A stretch of DNA of 64,000 nucleotides from Flavobacterium circumlabens (GTDB lineage Bacteria; Bacteroidota; Bacteroidia; Flavobacteriales; Flavobacteriaceae): the NCBI RefSeq assembly GCF_004345565.1, contig NZ_SLWA01000005.1:359462-423461 (forward strand), read 5' to 3'. How positions within the stretch are numbered: the stretch's first letter is position 1; the number at the start of each line of letters is the position of its first letter. This document shows positions 34,556 through 43,822 of this stretch, in pieces. The notes beneath the pieces were generated by a model that was given only the letters and a program-made list of their open reading frames with translations, did not search any database and had not been told where the DNA came from. The translations under genes were made by a program, and so were the position numbers.

Positions 34556-35698
34556 ATGAAACATTTATTACCTAAATTTATTTTTATTTTTTCTTTCCTG
34601 CTCCTGGTTGGATGTAAAAAAAATGAGGAGACAGTAGCTGCCAGTACTGCAACAGCAAAAAACATTATCGAGTATGCTTCGGGGCTTTCTATTGTGAAAC
34701 ACGAAGGATATTCGGTGGTAACGGTTTCAAATCCATGGCCAAATGCCAATAAAAAATTCACTTATATCTTAAAAGAGAAAGAAGCTAAAGTGCCGGACAG
34801 CTTACAATCGTATACCACCATAAAAGTTCCTTTGGAATCAGTTGTAGTGACTTCAACAACCAATATTCCGTTTCTGGAAATGCTGGAAGTAGAAAATAAA
34901 CTGGTTGGTTTTCCTCATACGGATTATGTTTCTTCAGAGAAAACAAGAGCATTGATTGATAAAGGTTCTGTTAAAAATGTTGGACAAAATGAAAAATTAA
35001 ATGTAGAACAGCTAATCGAATTGTCACCGGATCTGATTGTGACTTTTGGTGTAGACAACAACAATCCGATGCTGGATAATTTAAAGAAAAGCGGCCTGAA
35101 TGTTTTTATCCAGGCCGACTGGATGGAACAGTCCCCACTTGGAAAAGCAGAATGGATTAAACTGTACGGAGCCTTATTTGGTAAAGAAGATAAAGCCAAA
35201 GAATTGTTTGATAAGATTGTTTTGAGCTACAATCAGGCTAAGAAATTAGCGGCAGATCAAAAAGCAACTTCAACGGTTTTGTACGGATCGATGTATGAAG
35301 ATGTCTGGTATGTTGCGAAAGGAAACAGCTGGGTAGCAGAGTTCATGAAAGATGCACATGCCAATTATTTATGGGCAGATTTAAAAGGAACCGGAAGCGA
35401 AGGTTTATCCTTTGAAAAAGTTTTGGTGAAAGCCAAAACAGCTAATATCTGGATAGCGGCCGGATCGTTTAAAACGCTGGAGGAGTTTGGGAACACGAAT
35501 CCGCATTATACTCAGTTTGATGCTTTCAAAAATAAAAACGTGTACACTTTCGAAAGTCAGTTTGGAGCAACAGGGGGAATCATTTATTATGAATTGGCAC
35601 CAAGCCGCCCCGATTTAGTTTTAAAAGACTACATCAAAATTTTTCATCCTGATTTGTTACCGGGTTATGAACTTACTTTTGCATCCAAATTAAATTAA
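34556..35698 (+). CDS. BtuF-like ABC transporter substrate-binding lipoprotein
   Basis: 380 residues. Lipobox LVGC (Cys20) follows the signal peptide. The class III binding-protein fold is indicated by VVVTSTTNIPFLEMLE (~99-114), NVGQNEKLNVEQLIELSPDLIV (two adjacent blocks, ~140-162) and the interdomain helix region. It would deliver cobalamin (or a siderophore) to the permease encoded 5 bp downstream. The B12 assignment rests on its place beside the cob and btuB genes, as iron-siderophore binding proteins look similar. No riboswitch is seen in front of it. Confidence 0.78.
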   Translation: MKHLLPKFIFIFSFLLLVGCKKNEETVAASTATAKNIIEYASGLSIVKHEGYSVVTVSNPWPNANKKFTYILKEKEAKVPDSLQSYTTIKVPLESVVVTSTTNIPFLEMLEVENKLVGFPHTDYVSSEKTRALIDKGSVKNVGQNEKLNVEQLIELSPDLIVTFGVDNNNPMLDNLKKSGLNVFIQADWMEQSPLGKAEWIKLYGALFGKEDKAKELFDKIVLSYNQAKKLAADQKATSTVLYGSMYEDVWYVAKGNSWVAEFMKDAHANYLWADLKGTGSEGLSFEKVLVKAKTANIWIAAGSFKTLEEFGNTNPHYTQFDAFKNKNVYTFESQFGATGGIIYYELAPSRPDLVLKDYIKIFHPDLLPGYELTFASKLN

Positions 35699-35703
35699 GC
35701 CAA

Positions 35704-36732
35704 TTGATTCATAAAAAGCGAAATATAGTCCTGTTTATTGTGCTGGCTGTAGCACTTTTGTTTATGTTTTTTCTGGACATTAGTTTAGGGTCGGTTACTA
35801 TTCCGTTTAAAGAAGTGTATACCAGTCTGACGGGTGGGAATGCCAGTAAATCGACCTGGGAATACATCATCATTAATTATCGCCTGCCTAAAGCGATTAC
35901 GGCTGTGTTGGTTGGCGTTGGGTTGGCTGCAAGTGGTTTGCTGATGCAGACTTTATTCCGGAATCCGTTGGCAGGCCCGGATGTTTTGGGATTGAGTTCA
36001 GGAGCTATTTTAGCGGTGGCTGTTGTTATTCTGGGCGCCGGTTTTTTACCGTCTTTTTTCAATACCGTTTTACTATCGCCATACGCAATTGTATTGGCGT
36101 CAACTTTAGGCAGTATTTCAGTATTGCTTTTGGTTTTATTAGTGGCACAAAGGCTAAGAAACACAATGGCAATCTTAATCGTCGGACTTATGTTTGGCAG
36201 TTTTACCAGTGCTATTGTGGGGGTTCTGACTCACTTTAGTTCAGCAGAGCAGTTGCAGAAATTTACCTTTTGGTCACTGGGAAGTCTTGGAAATCTTTCC
36301 TGGACGTCAATTTGTATTTTGGCAGTCTGTGTAAGTTTAGGTCTTCTTTTAAGCGCGAGCAGCATTAAACCCTTAAATGCGTTGCTTTTAGGCGAAAATT
36401 ATGCTAAAAGCATGGGGCTGAATTATAAGAAGGCCAGATTAATTATCATATTTGCGACCAGTATTCTGGCCGGAAGTATCACCGCCTTTGCCGGTCCGAT
36501 TGCTTTTATTGGTCTGGCAGTACCTCATATTGCAAAGCTTACTTTTCAAACCAGTAATCACAGAGTTTTATATTGGAGTACGTTTTTTTATGGTGGAATC
36601 ATCATGCTGTTTTGTGATATTGCCTCACAGTTACCGGGATTGGAAACAACCTTGCCAATTAATGCCATTACTTCTATAATTGGTGCGCCTGTTGTCGTGT
36701 GGTTATTAATGAAAAAAAGGAATTTTCAGTAA
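35704..36732 (+). CDS. FecCD/BtuC-type ABC permease
   Basis: 342 residues, about ten membrane helices. FLDISLGSVTIPFKEV (~21-36), YRLPKAITAVLVGVGLAASGLLMQ (two blocks, ~59-82), FRNPLAGPDVLGLSSGA (~85-101) and GPIAFIGLAVPHIAK (~265-279) are FecCD/BtuC signatures. The only start that keeps the first helix is TTG at 35704, 5 bp after the binding-protein stop, so a TTG start with translational coupling is likely. It forms the inner-membrane channel of the importer. Confidence 0.87.
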   Translation: MIHKKRNIVLFIVLAVALLFMFFLDISLGSVTIPFKEVYTSLTGGNASKSTWEYIIINYRLPKAITAVLVGVGLAASGLLMQTLFRNPLAGPDVLGLSSGAILAVAVVILGAGFLPSFFNTVLLSPYAIVLASTLGSISVLLLVLLVAQRLRNTMAILIVGLMFGSFTSAIVGVLTHFSSAEQLQKFTFWSLGSLGNLSWTSICILAVCVSLGLLLSASSIKPLNALLLGENYAKSMGLNYKKARLIIIFATSILAGSITAFAGPIAFIGLAVPHIAKLTFQTSNHRVLYWSTFFYGGIIMLFCDIASQLPGLETTLPINAITSIIGAPVVVWLLMKKRNFQ

Positions 36733-36778
36733 ACAAAACTCAGAATCTTAGCCGCTTACAACTTTAGCACCTAAAAAA

Positions 36779-37555
36779 ATGAAAACAATTCTATCTACAT
36801 CAGATTTAAGTATTGGCTACAAGTCCAAGAAAACAACTGTGACTATTGCCCAAAACCTGAATTTAAATCTGGGTGCGGGAAAACTCATTTCTCTGATTGG
36901 AGCAAACGGAATAGGAAAATCGACTTTATTAAGAACCCTCACAGGAATTCAGCAGCCGTTAGCAGGAACCGTTTTTCTCAATAATAAAAATATAAATACC
37001 TATAAACCTTTAGCTTTAGCACAGAATTTAAGTCTGGTGCTGACTGAAAAACTCCCGCCCAGTAATCTGACTGTTTTCGAATTAGTCGCCTTGGGCCGCC
37101 AGCCATACACCAATTGGATTGGAACTTTAACGCCCGAAGACATAACCAAAGTCAATGAGGCTTTGGCGCTAACCCAAATCAGTCATCTGGCGCTTAAAAA
37201 ACATTTTGAAATAAGCGACGGACAATTGCAAAAAGTACTGATCGCAAGAGCGTTATCGCAGGATACACCGCTCATAATCCTTGACGAACCTACAACGCAT
37301 CTTGATTTGCTTCACAAAGTTTCGCTTTTCAAATTATTGAAAAAACTAACGCAGGAAACCCAAAAGTGTATTCTCTTTTCGACTCATGATATTGATTTGG
37401 CAATTCAATTAAGTGATGAGATGATTATTATGACTCCCGATGTAATTGTTCAGGATGAACCTTGCAACTTAATTTCAAAAGGAAGTTTTGCAACTCTATT
37501 CAAAGACGAACATATTGCTTTTGATGCAGAAAAAGGGAAGTTTATTATTACTTAG
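36779..37555 (+). CDS. BtuD/FecE-type ABC importer ATPase
   Basis: 258 residues. Walker A GANGIGKST (~41-49), Walker B LIILDEPTTHLD (~161-172) and the switch His (FSTHDIDLAI) are intact. The signature loop reads ISDGQLQK instead of LSGGQ, with Asp for the first Gly, a variant I have met in Bacteroidetes relatives. It powers the BtuF/BtuC-like importer encoded upstream, 46 bp away. Corrinoid as substrate is inferred from the locus. Confidence 0.85.
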   Translation: MKTILSTSDLSIGYKSKKTTVTIAQNLNLNLGAGKLISLIGANGIGKSTLLRTLTGIQQPLAGTVFLNNKNINTYKPLALAQNLSLVLTEKLPPSNLTVFELVALGRQPYTNWIGTLTPEDITKVNEALALTQISHLALKKHFEISDGQLQKVLIARALSQDTPLIILDEPTTHLDLLHKVSLFKLLKKLTQETQKCILFSTHDIDLAIQLSDEMIIMTPDVIVQDEPCNLISKGSFATLFKDEHIAFDAEKGKFIIT

Positions 37556-37564
37556 ATTTTTTTT

Positions 37565-37644
37565 CAGGAGCTAATCCTGCTGTCCACTATATCTTTTGTG
37601 GTGAACCCCACCACAAAAGGACGCCGTTCCCATCAGGGCTGGGA
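37565..37644. repeat. Interspersed palindromic element, copy 3
   Basis: AGGAGCTAATCCTGCT, then TCCACTATATCTTTTGTGG, loop, CCACCACAAAAGGACGCCG, and CATCAGGGCTGGG. The central stem (CTTTTGTGG / CCACAAAAG) is strong. It separates the convergent btuD-like and trmL genes. It matches copy 1 at both ends and copy 2 in the core. Confidence 0.68.
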
Positions 37645-37726
37645 GATCAGTTTTATAAGAAATTAGTAAGTTACAATTACGAAATATTATTAAATCTCAT
37701 TTTACCATTCAATAATTGATATCAGA

Positions 37727-38182
37727 CTAAACCTTTAATCCAATTTGTCTTTTAGCTTCTCCCACTACAAAGGCAACAGAATTGGCAATATTAAAGCTTC
37801 GGATCAATTTTGACATTGGAATTGTCAGGTGGTTTTCAAAACGGGCCAGAACTTCTTTGCTTAAACCTACGCTTTCTTTTCCGAAAACCAGCCAGTCCCC
37901 ATCCTGAAAATCGGTTTGCAGGTAGGATTTCTCGGCATGTGAACTCATCAGAAAAACACGCGAATGATCCGGAATTTGTCTGATCCATTCTTCAAGATTG
38001 CCATATTCGGTCACATCAAGATGCACCCAGTAATCGAGGCCGGAACGTTTTAGGTTTTTGTCATTAATCACAAATCCAAAAGGGTGAATTAAGTGCAGAC
38101 GGCTTTCGGTACCCACACACAATCGTCCAATGTTTCCGGTATTATTCGGGATTTCAGGTTCTACGAGAACAACGTTTAGCAT
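37727..38182 (-). CDS. trmL: tRNA (cytidine/uridine-34-2'-O)-methyltransferase TrmL
   Basis: 151 residues, a SPOUT methyltransferase. EPEIPNNTGNIGRLC (~8-22), LVFGKESVGLSKE (~96-108) and the knot region MSKLIRSFNIANSVAFVVGEA (two blocks, ~121-142) match TrmL/YibK, which methylates the wobble ribose of certain leucine tRNAs. In most relatives the knot motif reads RSLNLSNAVA; here RSFNIANSVA is conservative. It is convergent with the ABC importer genes. Confidence 0.9.
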   Translation of the reverse strand: MLNVVLVEPEIPNNTGNIGRLCVGTESRLHLIHPFGFVINDKNLKRSGLDYWVHLDVTEYGNLEEWIRQIPDHSRVFLMSSHAEKSYLQTDFQDGDWLVFGKESVGLSKEVLARFENHLTIPMSKLIRSFNIANSVAFVVGEAKRQIGLKV

Positions 38183-38257
38183 TATTTTTTTGAGTTATGA
38201 GTTATTAGTTATGAATTATAAGTTATTAGTTGTGAAAATTATCAAATTATCAAATTA

Positions 38258-38842
38258 TCAAATGGGCTCATTATCTAATTTAAAAAAATCCTGAACTTCA
38301 AGGACTTCACCGGCTTTTAAGTTTTGCAAATATACATTTCCTATCCGGACCCGAACCAATCGTAAGGTTGGAAAACCAACAGCAGCGGTCATTTTTCGAA
38401 CCTGACGAAACTTGCCTTCATTTACCGTTATGGATGCCCATGACGTCGGCCCATGACGTTCATCCCTGATTTTTTTGGCTCTTGGACCAAAGTCCGGAAT
38501 TTCTGTAACGATAAAAGCCTTGCATGGCCTGGTTCTGTACTTGCCGCCATCAAAACCAATTTCGACACCTTTTTGCAGTTGTTCGATGGCTTCGGCAGTA
38601 ATGACACCATCGACCTGTACATAATATTCTTTATCGACTTTTTTGCTTCTGATCTGTTCGCTTACCTTTCCGTCGGTTGTCAGTAAAAGTAATCCTTCAG
38701 AATCTTCATCTAAACGGCCGATTGCCATTGTGCCTTCGGGAAAATCGTGTAATTCCCCCAGAAGCTTTTTCTTTCTTTTTAATTCATAAATAAACTGACT
38801 CAGATAGCCGTAAGGTTTAAAAAGAATGAAGTGCTGGTGCAT
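38258..38842 (-). CDS. RsuA/RluE-type rRNA pseudouridine synthase
   Basis: 194 residues. The catalytic motif GRLDEDSEGLLLLT (~41-54, catalytic Asp in RLDxxSEG) and the C-terminal EGKFRQVRKMTAAVGFPTLRLVR (two blocks, ~150-172) define the RsuA/RluB/E/F family. The lack of an S4 domain and the short length resemble RluE, which modifies 23S rRNA position 2457 in E. coli. A -7 box TATCTTTG lies on this strand at 38864-38857. Confidence 0.87.
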   Translation of the reverse strand: MHQHFILFKPYGYLSQFIYELKRKKKLLGELHDFPEGTMAIGRLDEDSEGLLLLTTDGKVSEQIRSKKVDKEYYVQVDGVITAEAIEQLQKGVEIGFDGGKYRTRPCKAFIVTEIPDFGPRAKKIRDERHGPTSWASITVNEGKFRQVRKMTAAVGFPTLRLVRVRIGNVYLQNLKAGEVLEVQDFFKLDNEPI

Positions 38843-38982
38843 GTTTTATTTTTAGGCAAAGATAGTTTTGTTTGATTATAATTGAAAGAAGAACGTTTTA
38901 TTATCCAAAAGCTATGTTAAAGCATTCCGTTTTCGGATATAGAATTCGTAATATTATAATAAGAATTTTAAAATATAAAAAT

Positions 38983-39342
38983 ATGGAAACTAATAATTTA
39001 GGCTCTAAAAAAATAAACGGAGTACAAAAAGACAGCGAAGAATCTAAAGGTAAAAATGTTTCTCATGATCATAAACCGGAAACAAAATTGCAGAAAGAAG
39101 TAGTCACAGATACAGATGGCAACAAAGAGGTGGTAAACCGTGCCAGAAATGAAAATGAAAAAATAGAGAAAGTTTCAGATCAAACCGATGGCGAAAGTTC
39201 AAATCGTGGTGTTGCCGGGGAAGAAGAGGTGAAAAAAACGGTTGAAAACAAAGATAGGAATTCTGATATCACGCCAAATCGTTACCCTAATTCCCACCCG
39301 GATAATCATGAAGACAGAGGAAACATGAAATTAGATGAATAG
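38983..39342 (+). CDS. Hydrophilic, probably disordered small protein
   Basis: 119 residues from ATG 38983 (METNNLGSKK); in-frame upstream starts would add about 37 residues with a different, aromatic/basic composition. The chain is almost free of hydrophobic and aromatic residues and rich in Lys, Glu, Asn and Asp, with no repeats or family motif. Such proteins are often stress-related or desiccation-type in other bacteria, but nothing here proves that. It stands alone between divergent and downstream genes. Confidence 0.5.
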   Translation: METNNLGSKKINGVQKDSEESKGKNVSHDHKPETKLQKEVVTDTDGNKEVVNRARNENEKIEKVSDQTDGESSNRGVAGEEEVKKTVENKDRNSDITPNRYPNSHPDNHEDRGNMKLDE

Positions 39343-39684
39343 CATGCATTAATTTTAAATTGTGACACTTCTTAAAATCGTTGGGATACCATGGGTTTAG
39401 ATGTATTTTCGGATATAAAATTAAAGACTTTCTAACTTTGGAGAGTCTTTTTTTTGTTTATTTTTCACATAATAAAAATAATAATCTAAGGTTATTTCTT
39501 ATAAATCACTATATTGTAAGTAAATTTTTCGGATAATGTATAATGCTGTTAAACCTTATTATAGCTGATAATAATGAAATAAATTTGCTGATAATTTCCT
39601 TTTAGTTAGCAGATGTTCATCAATTTGGATGCAATAAGTTTAAGATTTTACAATATTCCCTTAATATTAAAGACTATAAATTTG
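39343..39684 (+). terminator. Intergenic region with a terminator (39423-39456) and a -7 box (39677-39684)
   Basis: The 370-bp gap holds an imperfect hairpin AAAGACTTTC / GGAGAGTCTTT followed by eight T, ending the hydrophilic-protein transcript. Near its right end TAAATTTG at 39677-39684 fits the -7 box for the T9SS nuclease gene, 29 bp before its start. The AT-rich middle shows no gene. Confidence 0.6.
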
Positions 39685-39712
39685 ATTTCTAAAAACCCCT
39701 ATTTTCAAACGT

Positions 39713-42700
39713 ATGAAAAACATTTACTCTTTACGCAACGTAATCGCTTATTTTAGCTTTTTTTGTTGCTTTTCGATGAGTCTTGTGGCACAGACCATGC
39801 CGGCAGCTCAAAGTTTACCGTATACACAGGACTTTTCGTTTGCTGCAACAGTAGCGACGTATCCGGCTGGTTTCCAAGGCTGGACGGTATCAACATCAAA
39901 TCCTTCAGGGACAAGTCAATATGCCACAGCTGCCACTATGGTTGCCGACAGACCTTTGGCAATTAGTAGTACCGCTGCCATAAGTAGTGGTAATTTTCAT
40001 AATTACGATGGAAAAATCGGCTTCCTGAACACGGGTTCTCTTGATTTGGCTATAGGATTTGCTTTCTCAACAGTGGGTCAGACTGCTATTCAGGTTAAAT
40101 ATGATGCGATGACCATTCGTAATCCTTATGATATACCACCAGCAACCGGTAGTACACGTATAAATGAAATGGTGTTACAATATCGTGTTGGCACAACTGC
40201 TGCTTTTGTTTCCTTATTGCCAACTGCTTATGTTAACAATGACGTAAAACAGATCACTGCTGTTACCACACCGCAGAATTTAAAAACCATAAAAGTAACC
40301 TTGCCGGCAGAATGTGAAAACCAGCCTGTTGTGCAAATTAGATGGATTTCCAAACAAAATTCAGGCGGAGGCTCACGTCCTTCTTTTGCGATTGATAACG
40401 TAGATGTAAGAAGTGATATTGCAGCTCCGGTAAACGCAACAGGTTATCCACAAGTAAGTACTGTATTGTCAGACGGTTTTGATTTTTCTAATAAATTAGA
40501 TGAAGCTGGTAAAACGTATTATGTTTTATTGCCTTCAGGAAGTGCGGAACCAACGGCAGCCCAAATAAAATCGGGTCTTGATGCCAGTGGAACTGCAGCT
40601 TTACAATCCGGTTTTTTAGACATTACAGATCCTTCACAGGTGTATGTGAAAACCTTTACCGGTTTGGTTATTAATACTTCGTACGCTGTTTTTTCTATTT
40701 CTGAAGATCTTTACGACAATATTCAGTCCACAGTAAATAAAGTTGAGGTTACTACTTCAAGTGTTGTAATTCCGTCTTTATCCACATCAACTACTTCATT
40801 GGATTTAGGATTTTCTGAAGCAAATTTTGATTCGGAAACATTGTCTTATCAGATTCAGGGAAGCAATCTTACGAATGATGTTGTAGTTACTGCGGGAGCT
40901 AATTTTTCAATTTCTAAAGACAATATCAATTTTCAATCTTCGTTAACGTATAGTGTTTCTGATTTTGTTTCAAATGCAACACCAACGGTTTACGTGAAGT
41001 TTGCTCCAAATGCAACGGGTATTTTTTCGGGTCAGATCACACATGAATCAACCGGCGCAGCAACTAAAACGGTTACTCTTAAGGGAACGGGAATTAATCC
41101 TTATGTACAGGGTTTTAATGATACCAATGTTTTCACCAACAGTGGCTGGACTCAATTTAATATTGCGGGTGCCATTAATAAGTGGTCAACGACTACGGTG
41201 GCAAGAAATGTGAATTCAGGAACCGGAGCGGTTCTTATGAATGGTTTCTCAGATAATGGAGCCAGTAAGGATTGGTTGGTTTCACCAAGATTACGTTTAG
41301 ATAATTTTAATCAATTTCCTTTATTGTCCTTCTACACGCGTAAGTTTTATGCAGGTCCGGGTTTAAAATTGATGGTTTCGGTTGATTATGACGGAAAAAG
41401 CAGTCCTGAAACTGCTACATGGACAGAAATAAATGGTAATTTCCCAACTGCAACAGGAACTTACGTACAGTCACAATATATAAATTTAGGCGCTTATAAA
41501 ACAAGTCATACCTATTTGGCCTGGGTTTATGAAACGACAGCCGGAGGATCTAATAATGCTTCAGAATGGTCTTTTGATGATTTTGCTGTTACTAATGAGA
41601 CAGGTTATGTGGCTTCAAATCCCGTTTTAGATTTTGGCGACGTAAGTCCTGACACCGTATCAGCCGGCAAGGCTTTTGATTTTAAAGCGGATGGTTATGG
41701 GGACATTACCGTTACTGCCCCTTCAGATTATCAGATTTCTTTAGATAATACTTCTTTTCAATCCAGTATTGTTGTCAGTGCTGCAGACGCAGTGGCGGGT
41801 AAAATATTGTATGTGCGATTTACACCTTCTGTAAAAGCATTAACGATTGCAGGTGCATTAACGGTGACCGGAACGGGGCTAAACAAACCAATCGGAGCCT
41901 TAACCGGTTCGTCCTTGCCAAAAGCAGAAACTTTTGATGTTGTGACGTATAATCTGGAGTTTTTCGGTACCGACGTAAAAGATAAAAGCGGAACTGAATT
42001 CGGCCCAACTGATGATGCTTTACAAATAGAGAATGTTGCCAAGGTAATGAATAAGTTAAATGCCGATGTATATGTGGTACAGGAAGTTTCGGATGATCCT
42101 GCTATAGATGCTTTGATCCAGAAAATAAATATAAACGGAAAAACATTCGATAAAACAACATCCACTTCCTGGTCTTACTCTTTTCTTCTTAATGCAGACC
42201 CCTATTTTCCACCTCAAAAATTAGTGGTTCTTTATAACACACAAACTACTACTGTAAAAAACACGAAAGTGTTGTTTAAGGATGTATATGATGCTGTTCG
42301 TGCCGGAACTACAGTTTTACCGGGTTATCCCGGAACAGAAACTCCTCAAATTAATGATGATAGTTTTTTCTCCTCAGGCCGTTTGCCTTATTTGGTTCAG
42401 ATTGAAACTAATATTGGCGGAATCAAAAAAGAAATTAACCTGATTGATCTTCACGCACGTGCTAATAGCGGAAGTGATATGATGAAATACAATCAGCGTA
42501 AATACGATGCAGAATATTTAAAAGAAGCTTTAGATACAGAATATCCAAATTCGAATTTAATGATTTTGGGAGATTTTAATGATGATGTAAAAATATCAGT
42601 TGTGGGACCAACTATCCCTTCGTCTTATCAAAAAATAGTAGAAGATACAGACCGTTACAATACATTAACATTAGGAATAAGCCAGGCAGGAGCCTATAGC

Positions 42701-43162
42701 TTTTTAAGTTCCGGAGGATTTTTAGATCATATTGTTATTTCGAACGAACTAACAGATCAATATATTCCTAACTCAATTGCAGTGTACGATCCGCGTACGG
42801 ATATTTCAGGTTATACCACTACAACTTCGGATCACGGACCGGTAATTGCCCGTTTTGAATTAAAAGCGGATAATCTGGCTACAACTGATTTTGAAAACAA
42901 AAACGGATATTCTGTTCAGGCCTATCCTAATCCTGCGTCAGATGTTGTAAACGTTACAGTGAAAACAGCAGATGATAAAAATCTGAAATTAAGGGTTTAT
43001 GATCTATCAGGACGTTTAGTAGTGAATCCAATTGAAATAAAAGGAACTCAGGAAAAAAATAACTTAGTGATTCCGGTCAGTAATCTTAAAACCGGCGTTT
43101 ATATTTATACTTTGACTGAAAATAATAAGGTTATTTACAGCAACAAAATTATTAAGAAATAG
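39713..43162 (+). CDS. Large T9SS-exported endonuclease/exonuclease/phosphatase-family protein
   Basis: 1149 residues. Signal peptide to LVAQ (~26); a jelly-roll (choice-of-anchor J type) domain ~30-235; immunoglobulin-like segments ~350-460 and ~640-735 around a second jelly roll ~465-635; an endonuclease/exonuclease/phosphatase domain ~740-1050 with VTYNLEFFG, VVQEVSDD, LIDLHARANS, LGDFNDD and the final SDHGPVI; and a type A T9SS sorting domain (YPNPASDVVNV near 1070). It is probably an extracellular or surface nuclease that uses metal ions, perhaps for DNA-phosphate scavenging or biofilm DNA. Confidence 0.87.
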   Translation: MKNIYSLRNVIAYFSFFCCFSMSLVAQTMPAAQSLPYTQDFSFAATVATYPAGFQGWTVSTSNPSGTSQYATAATMVADRPLAISSTAAISSGNFHNYDGKIGFLNTGSLDLAIGFAFSTVGQTAIQVKYDAMTIRNPYDIPPATGSTRINEMVLQYRVGTTAAFVSLLPTAYVNNDVKQITAVTTPQNLKTIKVTLPAECENQPVVQIRWISKQNSGGGSRPSFAIDNVDVRSDIAAPVNATGYPQVSTVLSDGFDFSNKLDEAGKTYYVLLPSGSAEPTAAQIKSGLDASGTAALQSGFLDITDPSQVYVKTFTGLVINTSYAVFSISEDLYDNIQSTVNKVEVTTSSVVIPSLSTSTTSLDLGFSEANFDSETLSYQIQGSNLTNDVVVTAGANFSISKDNINFQSSLTYSVSDFVSNATPTVYVKFAPNATGIFSGQITHESTGAATKTVTLKGTGINPYVQGFNDTNVFTNSGWTQFNIAGAINKWSTTTVARNVNSGTGAVLMNGFSDNGASKDWLVSPRLRLDNFNQFPLLSFYTRKFYAGPGLKLMVSVDYDGKSSPETATWTEINGNFPTATGTYVQSQYINLGAYKTSHTYLAWVYETTAGGSNNASEWSFDDFAVTNETGYVASNPVLDFGDVSPDTVSAGKAFDFKADGYGDITVTAPSDYQISLDNTSFQSSIVVSAADAVAGKILYVRFTPSVKALTIAGALTVTGTGLNKPIGALTGSSLPKAETFDVVTYNLEFFGTDVKDKSGTEFGPTDDALQIENVAKVMNKLNADVYVVQEVSDDPAIDALIQKININGKTFDKTTSTSWSYSFLLNADPYFPPQKLVVLYNTQTTTVKNTKVLFKDVYDAVRAGTTVLPGYPGTETPQINDDSFFSSGRLPYLVQIETNIGGIKKEINLIDLHARANSGSDMMKYNQRKYDAEYLKEALDTEYPNSNLMILGDFNDDVKISVVGPTIPSSYQKIVEDTDRYNTLTLGISQAGAYSFLSSGGFLDHIVISNELTDQYIPNSIAVYDPRTDISGYTTTTSDHGPVIARFELKADNLATTDFENKNGYSVQAYPNPASDVVNVTVKTADDKNLKLRVYDLSGRLVVNPIEIKGTQEKNNLVIPVSNLKTGVYIYTLTENNKVIYSNKIIKK

Positions 43163-43182
43163 ACATTCTATTTTTTTAAACC

Positions 43183-43217
43183 AGAAAGGCAGCTTAATTT
43201 AAGCTGCCTTTCTTTAT
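43183..43217 (+). terminator. Terminator between convergent T9SS nuclease and MepB genes
   Basis: AGAAAGGCAGCTT and AAGCTGCCTTTCT form a perfect 13-bp stem with a 5-nt loop, 20 bp after the nuclease stop codon. It is short of T on the plus side (TTTATT) but GC-stable. Confidence 0.72.
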
Positions 43218-43229
43218 TATTTCAGTTTT

Positions 43230-43769
43230 TTAATCATTGTCAATTAAACTTTTGACGCGATTTAAATCTGTAGGTGAATTAATGGGAATTTCATAGAAAA
43301 AATTCAATTGCCATTGTTGTGTTTTCTGAGCCTGTTTGCTTGTAGTTTCGTCCCAGGGCGGATAAACTCTTGTGGCTCTTATTCCTTCCCTGGCAGCGGT
43401 AGAAAATATTCCTTTCACTAACAAAACTGATTTCGGAAAAATAAACTGTCCAAACAGTTCCTTATTTCTGACACTGATTATCACATAATCAATTGCCTCT
43501 GAAGCATCAAAGGGTTCAATCGTTTTTGATGATTTATTACGTTTCCATAATGTTACAAACTGACCCGTTTTTTTGGGAGTAATTTTGGCTTCCCGGTAGC
43601 AAATGTCTTTCCCGTTCAATTGGAAACGATAAGCACTGTATTCCGTACTTTCTGCTTCAGGATGAGGTTGGCTGCATTCCAGATCAAGCTGGTCATAAAC
43701 CAATTCCCTGGCCATAAGTAAGTCCCGCGGAATTGAGTTTGGGGCATTCCAGTTGTTTTTAATGCTCAT
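43230..43769 (-). CDS. MepB family protein
   Basis: 179 residues without signal peptide. YREAKITPKKTGQFVTLWKR (two parts, ~56-75) and EGIRATRVYPPW (~142-153) are typical of the MepB family, named after a gene in the Staphylococcus mepRAB multidrug locus. The biochemical role of MepB is unknown. No mepA-like transporter is adjacent here, so it is a stand-alone copy. Confidence 0.82.
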   Translation of the reverse strand: MSIKNNWNAPNSIPRDLLMARELVYDQLDLECSQPHPEAESTEYSAYRFQLNGKDICYREAKITPKKTGQFVTLWKRNKSSKTIEPFDASEAIDYVIISVRNKELFGQFIFPKSVLLVKGIFSTAAREGIRATRVYPPWDETTSKQAQKTQQWQLNFFYEIPINSPTDLNRVKSLIDND

Positions 43770-43822
43770 TTTAAGAGAGTTATTTTTGTTGTTTTTTTTT
43801 GAAAATTACAACAAAAAAGAGT

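Noticed and set aside
38872..38982. TTG-started longer form of the hydrophilic protein
   Set aside because: The added segment has a different composition and the ATG at 38983 begins the uniform hydrophilic chain.
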